A stretch of 64,000 nucleotides of DNA from Paracentrotus lividus (taxonomy: Eukaryota; Echinodermata; Echinoidea; Camarodonta; Echinidae). Below the pieces are notes generated by a model. That model was not told the DNA's origin. It did not search any database and saw nothing but the letters and a program-made list of their open reading frames with translations. Below, one piece after another: positions 55,170 through 64,000 of the stretch (positions are counted from its first letter, which is position 1; each line of letters opens with the position of its first letter). Both the position numbers and the translations under genes were made by a program. Location of the stretch: positions 42,020,090-42,084,089 of the forward strand of contig CALNVZ010003434.1 of assembly GCA_940671915.1 (NCBI GenBank), given 5' to 3'.

Positions 55170-58100
55170 GAGTTTCAGTTCAAGTTCAAGTTCAAATTTA
55201 TTTAAACCAATCAAACAATCATACAAAATATCATTTATAACATCATAATAACAACAGTAAAAAATACATGTATAATATATAATGAGAGTTAGGACTCCTG
55301 GGAAGCCAAGCTGTGATTGGATCCCTAGTTATGTTTAACAAGGTGCATAACTTAAAACAAAAATTATTGGTAAAAAAAATTACAAAAGATCAATGGTAAC
55401 AAATGCTAATACTAATCAACCTAAAGTCTAAGAGGATTATTGAATAAATGGAACAAAGGAAGGGAGGAAGGTCATATAACAAAAAGAGGGAGAGGAGTAT
55501 TTTTAGGAATTGTGAGAGAGAAAAAAATGAGAAAAGAATTATAAAGAAGGATAAGACTAATAATAAGAGATAAATTACATATTTTCAAGTAGACAAGAAG
55601 AAAGAGAAGGAAGGGAAAAAAGGTAAGTTGGCAGAACAAATAGAGTCTATAAAATAGAGGAAGGATATGGTGAAAAACATAGCATGAATCAGGTTTATGA
55701 GTCACTAATATAATTACTCAATAAGTACAGCTTTAAGTTTACGTTTGAAAGACAGCTTATGCTGACAGATCAATCAATGCTGGAATCGAAGGGCATTCCA
55801 AAATCTTGGCCAGATGCTGCGGGACGGCAAGCTTGTCCTTACATGGGGTAAGTTGAAAGTGCAGTAGCACGTCTAGTGGCAAATAAATTATGATTTGATC
55901 ATTTCTCTGAAAGTCTTTGGCTAGTTGCCAAGCGGCAGTACACCCGAGTTGAAATCATACATTAAGGAACCAATGCATATGAAATATATCCTCTACCTTC
56001 AATTCTATGATGTAAAACAGGGGATTTGCAATGAGCACGAAAGTCAGCATAAACATATATTCTTATTACCCTTTTGAAACCATAATACTTTATCTAACAA
56101 AGTTTTAAGGACCTGCCCAGGCAAGCACACATATTATATAAGGTAGAATTAAAAGTTGAATACAGTATACGTAATATACTTTGAGGCAAAACTGACCTTT
56201 AACCTGTAAAATGACGCCAGTGTTTCTAGATAATGTTTTTGCATAGATTATTGACGTGAGTTTTCCATTTTAATTGTTCATCAAAATATAAAGTCTAGAA
56301 AATTTAGTCGATATTACCCCCTGTCTATTAAAAACACATTAAAAGTAAATGTCACGGTAACACCTTAAGCGAATTGCTTATACATGTAATTCGTCCTTTT
56401 TAAGATTTAGAGACAGTTTTGTTGCATGGATCCATCCAGTGACATACCTAACTCTGATTAATCATTTGCAAGAGACGTACGGATTTTAATGGAAAAAAGC
56501 ACTGGAATACTGCAAAATAAAAATAAAAATAATACATCAGAAGAAATATTGAAAAATCATTTAATGTTAAGCAGTATAAATAATAGAGGACCAAGAAGGA
56601 TCCTTGGGAAAACCGCAGCTAACATTTTGAAGGCTCTGACACAGATCCATTCATCGAGACAAAATGCCTGTCTGTTACTAGTAGCTCCTGAACCAATTCA
56701 GGGCTTACACCCCGACCCATAAATGGCTAAATTTACTTAGTAAAATCTTATGGTCAACCGTATCAAAACGCTTTAGAGAATCCAGGAATATACCAATTGT
56801 GGCATACGGTTGCCAGAGCAATTAGAAATTTACTGGATAAAGGTACACGCTGGGTCGTAGTATGTTTCTCCAACGGAAACCAAATTGAAAGTTGGAGAAA
56901 ACTGCTTACTGGTGTTGAGGAACTTTACAGTTTCTCGAGTAAGGATAAGTTTCAAGAAATATTTAGAGAAGGATGTTAAAAGAGAAATAGTCTGTAATCT
57001 GTTAAAAGTTTTGGGTCACCCTTCCTTAAAAAATAGGAACAACTTTTGCCAACTTTCATACTCCTGGTACAATACCATTTGACATTGAAAGGTTAAAAAG
57101 TGAACCAAATGGCTGTAAATACCCGCTGCTACACTTTAACTAGACTTGTTAGAGATGCTATCACAAAACCGGGGTTTTCCTTCTTCACAAATTCCACTAG
57201 TAAGACTCTCGGTTCCTCATTTGTGGGTAAACAAAAACAAACTTTGATTAGGTTCTTTTAAAAAATCAATGGAATGATTTGTCACAAATTCGGTATGTCC
57301 TTTGACAGATTTCGACCAATATTACAAAAATAGTCATTAAAGTTTTCAACAATGCTTTGTTATCATCACTTAATTCTCCATCAATTTCTTAAGGATCTAA
57401 TACTTGAGTTTTGCTGTGTCTCTAAAAATATTATGATTAATCTTCCATGTCCCTTTTATATCATGCAAGGGTTGCCTGAAACTGAAGTGGAATAAATAAT
57501 TTTTCTTTGACGTACGTAAAATGCCTTTTTAGTTAAGGTATTCGATACAATAGTGTAATCAAACGCGATCTTGCTCTGATTTAGTTTTCCTCTTGTATTT
57601 TAAAATACAAACCTGTTTTTTCTTGTTGATTGACCTCAAATAGAGAATTTCGTTATCCATTGGCATTCCCTTGCTTTTTTTCTTCGATTCTTGCAATCTG
57701 TTTTGGAAAGTGGTACAATCTCATCATACACCAAAGAAAAATTTGTGGATAAAATTTATCAAAAAGAGCTATCAAACATTTGATTCGAGTAAAAACATCA
57801 GTCAGTCGTGCGATTAGATTTCCTTAAGATTTGCAAATATTTCTGGATTGTTCATACGATTTTTCCTATTTTGGACAGTGAAAAAGAGGGTTAACCAATG
57901 GCATCTTTGCAACACAGGGAAATGATCAGACCAGGTCAGAAATTATAATGCCAAGCATCCTGGAAAAGGTTGAAATTGGTTAAAAATATGTCGATAAGAG
58001 TAGAGAATTACAAGATACTCTTAGACTAGTGGGCTCTAGTAATACAGGCATGAAGAATAAGGAGCCATCATATTTAGAAAATCCATCAAGTACAACATTT

Positions 58101-59800
58101 CCATCACATTTAGCAAATTTAATATTAAGTCACCCATAAGAAAAATTGTTTTGTTCTTAAATTAAAGGATTTGATAAAATATTGAATTTCATCTATAAGA
58201 GATTTAGATTACTTTGCGGGTGGCCTATATACACACCTAAAAACAATATTACTTTTCCCTGTACACAAAAACATCACAAATATAGCTAACACATCATATC
58301 ATAATAAAAAGGTCATGACATACTGATAAGTCATCAGCAGAAGGAAATGGTAAGGCCACACCCCACCTCTTTACTACATCTAATTATTAAGACACCAATT
58401 AATATTCAGTGAAATTGAATATAAGCTAGTCACTAGTTCAGAAGGGAACCAAGTCTCGGAACCCCTATCACTGCAAATCCTGAGCAATGCGCTGGGTGAA
58501 AGCACGAAATTTTCAAAATTCTTACAACATACTGCGAAATTCAAGTGAATTAAAATGCAAACTCGTTAACTCTCTGTAGCATCTAATCTTTCAAAGATTG
58601 ATTTCAGTACAATAGTCCACAATTTATAAGAAGTTGATCATTATTTTCGTCATAGTGTTCTAAGCACATTTGCACTGGCTCAAAAAACATTACAATAACT
58701 TCCAATTATCGACTCATCCATATTGAAAGGATATGAAATATCTGTGCAGTGTAATGTAAGTAGCCAACTGTAATGAGAAGAGAGAATACGAAAGAAGAAG
58801 ATATAAAATAGGAAAAGTGGGGGGAAATAGAACAAACATAATCAAGAAAATAATAAATTGGTGTAAAAGACATAATCAACATGGGTAGTTATTTTTGCAA
58901 GAATATAGGCAATAAAAGACATAAATATACTGGCAAGTTCACTATAGTTTATCAATGTCTGCTTGGCAGGTTATGAGCTTTTTGGTCAGACTATCCCGCT
59001 GGTGTTGGGGACGCCGGCAAAAATTCTGCCATCTATAGTCCAAACCTTGGAGGCTTTTTTGAGTGTCTCAGTGCATGAAACAGCTTCTGCTTCCGGGGCG
59101 TCAAGTCCTCATTGACATAAATACCAGAGCCTTCAGCTTCATCCTTGCTCCCATGAAAGGGCTCTGTACGAGGATGTGAATTGACGATGATGGAACGTGG
59201 GACTTGCTTCACCTCATCGTCATCGCTCGCGTAGCAGACTTGTCACCATCTGCTTCAGTTGTTGGTCGTTGTCCGATGCGATGATACGGTCGATCACAGT
59301 TGGTGCTATATCAAGCCCTCAGCTTTGCGACCTCGCAAACGACCTCTCAGTAGACTCCCCTCCTCTCCACACACAATGTATTCGCAAGTTTTGCGCCTGG
59401 AATACTGCTCCAAAGCGTCCCAACTTTACATCAAGTGCCTGTGATGTTTCGCCGCTGGTTTCGAAACCTTCTGAAGGCGCTAAATTTCAGTTTCCTGAGA
59501 TCTCACCTTCCCTCGGGACGAGGACCCTCCCCTCTGCTCCTCAAGCCGTACGGTCAAGGAAGCGACTGCCGCCTTGACATGCAGAATAACGATATTTTTG
59601 AAAGCCCGCTCTTCCCTAGCTCGCTGATGAGCTGCGGAGCTATATCAGCTGGAGAATCTTTTTTGCTAGGAGCCATGTTGAAAATGAAGTGAAATGAGAG
59701 GTTGAAGAATAGCCCAACAAATTGTATGGGGTGAAAGTCAGGAGTCTTGAGAAAGAAGTGTCTGCTTACCGTTACATAGCTAGCAGTAAAAATATAAAAC
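55170..59800 (-). pseudogene. Near-complete decayed LINE (CR1/L2-like)
   Basis: On the - strand the order is: MAPSKKDSPADIAPQLISEL (ATG about 59676), then ORF1-like GIYVNEDLTPRKQKLFHALR with VWTIDGRIF (about 59010-59130), then endonuclease-like CVYRPP and DEIQYFIKSFNLRTK (about 58130-58240), then reverse transcriptase DTVDHKILLSKFSH with ALNWFRSY (about 56700-56790) and CGFPKDPSWS. Frames shift often and stops are frequent. The 3' end carries repeats of TTGAAC. Confidence 0.85.
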
Positions 59801-60186
59801 AATAAAGGTTTCCAGATCCAGCCATTAAACTAAACAAGTATTAACCTAGTGCAACTGTGACACGTAAGTCAATAGGTGGGACTGAATATAAACATGTGCC
59901 TTGCAATATAACAGGGTTGGTAAAAAGAACAGTTACTACATCGTCGATGGTTGATGAGTGGGGATTGAGGAGATTGATGAATACACAAACACTCCTTGAC
60001 ATCAACAGAGTCACAAAATTACTGAAATTAGATCATATAAACAAATTTTGGTATTACTCCAGCGAACACAACACACAGCACAGCACAGCATAGCACCAGT
60101 TATAAGAACAGTGTTGACTAGAACTGCAATCGTTGACATAATATGAACGATGTGCGGGCATTGACGCTTTGACTAAAATATATCAA

Positions 60187-60262
60187 CCTACCTACCTACC
60201 AGGTCGGCTAAACTGCCGAGACCTAGTACGAATCCTCCAGTTATTCCTATCGTGCATGCAAG
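60187..60262 (+). repeat. CTACCTACC-led repeat, second copy
   Basis: Same ~75 bp as 9396-9472, in the same orientation. Similarity stops just after CGTGCATGCA. Confidence 0.75.
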
Positions 60263-60728
60263 AAATATATCAAGGATTATAAAAATGGGAAACAGAAATA
60301 GCCTTCACAGTCATGTACAAGAAATTCGATTTTTATCTTTATCCTTTTTCCTCCATGGCATTCCATACAATCTGAGCAAACATGGCTTTCTCGATTTCGC
60401 GATTATGAAGCAAGTGGATATATTAAAATGGCTTCTACAAAACCTGGATTTACTAAAAAATTTCAATGACAACCTATATTTCATATGGTATCAGTGGAAA
60501 GGCAATTTCATTGCGGTCATTGCGATGTCAATTTCATATGCAAATAGTGAACGACAATGACATAATGAATTGTTATGTAATACATTGTAAATTCACTATT
60601 TTTTGTCCACGACTTTTCGATGACGTCATCAAATTTTACAAAAATTGAAAGAGAGTTATGAAATGTATTGATGCATATGCCTGCCAAGTTTCAAGCCCTT
60701 AGTTTTAATATTCGCAATTTAAGGGGAA

Positions 60729-61862
60729 CCCAGCTAACAATTGGACGTTCTCTGAACGTTTTAAGAACGTTCCAAGTTCGTTCTATGGACGTTTTGTCAA
60801 AACGGTTTAGAAAACGTCCTTTTGTGGAAGGTTTTGGACGTGTAATAAAACGTTCCAAATGGGACGTTTAGAAACGTTTTCTAAACGTTTAAAACCCCAA
60901 AAGAACCTTTCGAAAATTTTAAGGACCTGTAGAAAAACCTTTGGAACCTTATAAAAGTGCCAAAAACCTTTTACAAACTTCTGTGGACGTTTCTACGGAC
61001 GTCCAGAAAAACCTTTAAAAAACCTTTGGAACGTTCCATGGACGTTCTGCGGACGTCCAGAAAACCTTTAAACGTTCCAAAAAACGTTCTGCGGACGTCC
61101 AGAAAACTCTTGGAACGTTCAGAAAACGTTTTAAGAATGTCTATAGAACGTTGGAGAACCTATTTAAAAACATTATGTATAGCAATGTAATAAATAAAAT
61201 ATGTTATTATTTGCACCTCAAGCTCTTGGCCAAATTGTGGAAATGGCACTTAAGAGTGAAGTGTCTCCAATCAAAATCATGGCTTAAAGGGCAGACTTGA
61301 GTGGATTCATTTGGATTTAACTCTATATATTGCTCCAGTAAATTTATAGTTATTGAAAGTATCGTTGAATGGTTAGTTATTACTTCTTTTGTTATGTTAG
61401 TACATTCCATACTGAATTAGTGTTTTTTAACTTTTATGTGTGTTCAGAACATGATACAATAAAACGAAACACCAAAGCATGAATTAATTACTGCTAAATA
61501 GAAAAAAAAATCATAAAAACGTTTATTTCCATATGTCCAACGTATTATATGCAAATACAACTCATGTTGCATAAGTCCTATTTGGCTTTTAAAAACGTTC
61601 ATAAACGTTCAATAAAAATATGTTCAGTATATAAGGTTCCAAATAAAAAACGTTTTGTGAACGTTTTGATTAAAACGTTCCATTTGTAACGTCCAAAGAA
61701 CGTTTAAAAACGTTCTTTTTGGAACCGTGTTTTTTCACAAATTGAAAGTCCAACTTGGACGTTATATAAACGTGTTTCTAAACGTTCATTTCAGACGAGG
61801 ACCTACGGGACCTGAATAAAAACGTTTTTAAAACGTTCTGAAAACGTTTTGTGTTTGCTGGG
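60729..61862. mobile_element. AACGTT-rich element with CCCAGC(T/A)AACA ends
   Basis: Left end CCCAGCTAACA and right end complement CCCAGCAAACA. Both flanking blocks (60740-61150 and 61590-61855) are built of imperfect repeats around AACGTT and GGACGT, which are self-complementary. The middle is AT-rich and unrelated. No coding content. The open frames across it just translate the repeat. Confidence 0.75.
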
Positions 61863-62450
61863 AAGTTTAACTTGATTTCTCGGTATCGATAATTTGTTAC
61901 TTTCTACAACATTTTTGGGCAATTTGGTCAATGAATCGATATCCCCCCCCAAAAAAAAAAGGTACGGTTTTTAACAAGGCACAACGCAGATGCAGCCTCT
62001 TGGATTTAGCAAATTGTGAAAACTTTAGAGTGCGCTATTTGCATTTTGCCTATTTACTGGAGCGTGAAAAACATGTGGAGCATGTGCACACTCATTTAAT
62101 AACTTGCCCCTGAAAATTTGAAGCAAAAATGAAAGTGATTTAAGATATTTATAGCCATTTTGCGTGTTTTTTAGTGACAATTTTGGGTTTCATAACGATG
62201 TTGATTTTTAAAATTAATTTAAAATATATAAAATGGTTTTAAAATTAAAAGTTGTTGGATGCATATGAAAGGCCAACTCATGGACTATTTAATGGATTTG
62301 TTTGGAGTCTGTAGCATCTAGGATAATGGAGATATGGAGGCTGGAAAATGGATTTCAGATGGCCGAAATGGACAAAATGGCGGATGGACGGTCATGGATG
62401 AGTGATTTTGGAAAATGAAATGTCAGGGAATCAATAATGGATCATGGAGG

Positions 62451-63078
62451 CAGAGGCGGCGGAACCAGGGGGCAGGGGGGGGGGAACTGTGACCCTACTT
62501 TTTCATCTACCCTATAAAAGTGCCCTTTTTCATCCCTAAAAAGTGCCTTTTCTTAGCTAATAAAATGCCACTTTATAGTAAAAGGGGCACTTTATTACTA
62601 AAAAGGGGCACTTTTAATACAAAAAGGTGCCCCTTGTTACTCCATAAGGCCTACGTCTATTAAAACCAAAATTTTCGGCTCGCGCCTCGCGCCTCGCGAT
62701 ATTTAATAAGATATATGATGCACGATTAACTCCAATTTTGAGCTCAAATTTTTCGGCTCTCGCGGTTCGCGCTCGCAGATACTAAATAATTAATATAATG
62801 CTCAATTAACTCAAATTTTCAGCTCGCGCTTACGCTGGCGCGGATACTAAATAGGGTCTATAATAAACAATTATCTCAAAATTTTCCGCTCGCATTCCTT
62901 TTTTATCATTAATAAAATACAATCTAAGCCATATCAGATTTTTTTAAAGCACAAATTTAAGGCAAATTTTTTGCGCACTCATACTTATTTCGTAATACTT
63001 TTTACTTTAAAGCCTCTTGTTCTCAAGTGCCCCTTTTCCATCGTGACCCCCACTTTTAAATTCGTTCCGCCGCCTCTG
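62451..63078. mobile_element. hAT-type non-autonomous transposon, complete
   Basis: Inverted ends CAGAGGCGGCGGAAC. A perfect 8-bp duplication CATGGAGG lies directly outside (62443-62450 and 63079-63086). An 8-bp duplication with CAG-starting ends is diagnostic of hAT. The interior has AAAAGTGCCCC words in both senses and three TTTTCGGCTCGCG...GCAGATACTAAAT units. No transposase. Confidence 0.93.
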
Positions 63079-63086
63079 CATGGAGG

Positions 63087-63634
63087 ATATGTGTGTATGA
63101 AGTTTGAACGAATTTGGTTAAGGGATAGGACATGGGGAGGGGTCACAAGGAACACGTGTTAAATGAATGGCTTTTTGTGGAAGAAGAAGATGATGGAATA
63201 GGAATTTCGAACAATAACATGGCATTGTCGCTGGAGTGCGTCAATGCAATGATTAATGATATTGAAAAGGGAGGACTCGTGATAACTCTAAATTTTAATC
63301 CTTATCATGGCAGACTAGAGCAGTTTCTTTGAAAATGATAATGATGTATACCTTGGAAGTTTATGTTTAGAGACTGCATGAATTGAAAAAAAATGTCATT
63401 TTTCATTAATTTTGAAAACAAAATGTTTCAGTTAAGACAAGTTGAATGAATTTGTGCGTAAAACAAAAGGTCACAGTACTCGATTTTTTGTTGTTGACTG
63501 TCTCGTAAAATTCAGTTAGCAAATATTATAAGTTCAACAACAAAAAGAAGTATTGTGATACAACAGTAATATTACACATGATAGAAAACCTCTATTTCCT
63601 AAAGAAAGGTTTTTAAATAAGGACAGCATTGAAT
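63087..63634. other. Spacer between hAT copies, no recognised feature
   Basis: AT-rich. The short open frame at 63132-63332 shows no family resemblance. Confidence 0.35.
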
Positions 63635-64000
63635 CAGAGGCGGCGGAACCAGGGGGCAAGGGGGTGGGGGCACTGTGACCCCCCACTTTTTCATCCATCC
63701 TAAAAGTGCCCCTTCTCTTAGCTAATAAAATGCCATTTTTATGGTAAAAAGGGGCACTTTTTTGCTAAAAAGGGGCACTTTTAATACAAAATAGTGCCCC
63801 TTGTGTCTTTTAAATTCAGATTTTCGGCTCGCGCTTCGCGCTCGCAGATACTCAAATTTTAAGGTCATAATTTTCAACTCGGGCTTCGCGCTCGCGGATA
63901 CTTAATAGGGTCCATGCACAATTAACTCCAATTTTGAGCTCAAAATTGTTGGCTTACGCTTCGCGCTCGCATGCAGATACTAAATATAATGCACTATAAA
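63635..64000. mobile_element. hAT-type transposon, second copy, cut by window end
   Basis: Starts CAGAGGCGGCGGAACCAGGG and follows 62451 onward, with the same GTGCCCC and TTCGCGCTCGC units. The right end lies outside the window. Confidence 0.9.

Noticed and set aside
59197-59577. 126-codon + strand frame
   Set aside because: Antisense shadow of the ORF1 region of the - strand LINE at 55170-59800.

Overview
The window reads as intronic and intergenic DNA from a marine deuterostome, most likely a sea urchin. The grounds are AT-rich DNA, large GT-AG introns, one or more copies each of many MITE, foldback, LINE and SINE families, and repeat motifs such as TTCGCGCTCGC and AGGTCAAAGGTCA that I associate with echinoderm genomes. 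The species call is inference. No bacterial gene organisation is present.

Two protein-coding genes are supported, in convergent orientation. PRODH (mitochondrial proline dehydrogenase) lies on the + strand, with ten recognisable coding exons from 901 to 24547. Its N-terminal exons lie upstream of the window. Exon 4 (about 9070-9268) is recognisable but carries single-base frame breaks and an in-frame TGA. CUSTOS (C12orf43-like Wnt/beta-catenin modulator) lies on the - strand. Seven exons from 54048 down to 35345 join into a complete open reading frame of 443 codons. The 10.8 kb between the two stop codons holds only repeats and unassigned DNA.

Layout: 1-750 holds minisatellites and a hairpin. 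901-24547 is PRODH, with introns loaded with foldback elements (15997-16408, 16451-17875, 17968-18361), a 253-bp MITE (twice), a tRNA-derived SINE and DR1-containing repeats. 25955-35300 is intergenic, with a TTAA-flanked MITE, a LINE fragment, a MITE and SINEs. 35345-54048 is CUSTOS, whose introns hold a 2.7-kb palindrome with two further MITEs nested in it, a 3.5-kb foldback, a LINE interrupted by a TTAA-flanked element, and an inverted duplication. 55170-59800 is a nearly complete but decayed LINE on the - strand. 60729-61862 is an AACGTT-rich element with CCCAGC ends. 62451-63078 is a hAT-type element with a perfect 8-bp target duplication, and a second copy runs off the right edge.

The two genes have no evident functional link; they are neighbours only. 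The most interesting content is the nested transposon structure and the damaged PRODH exon. I see no prokaryotic-type defence system, CRISPR array or operon.
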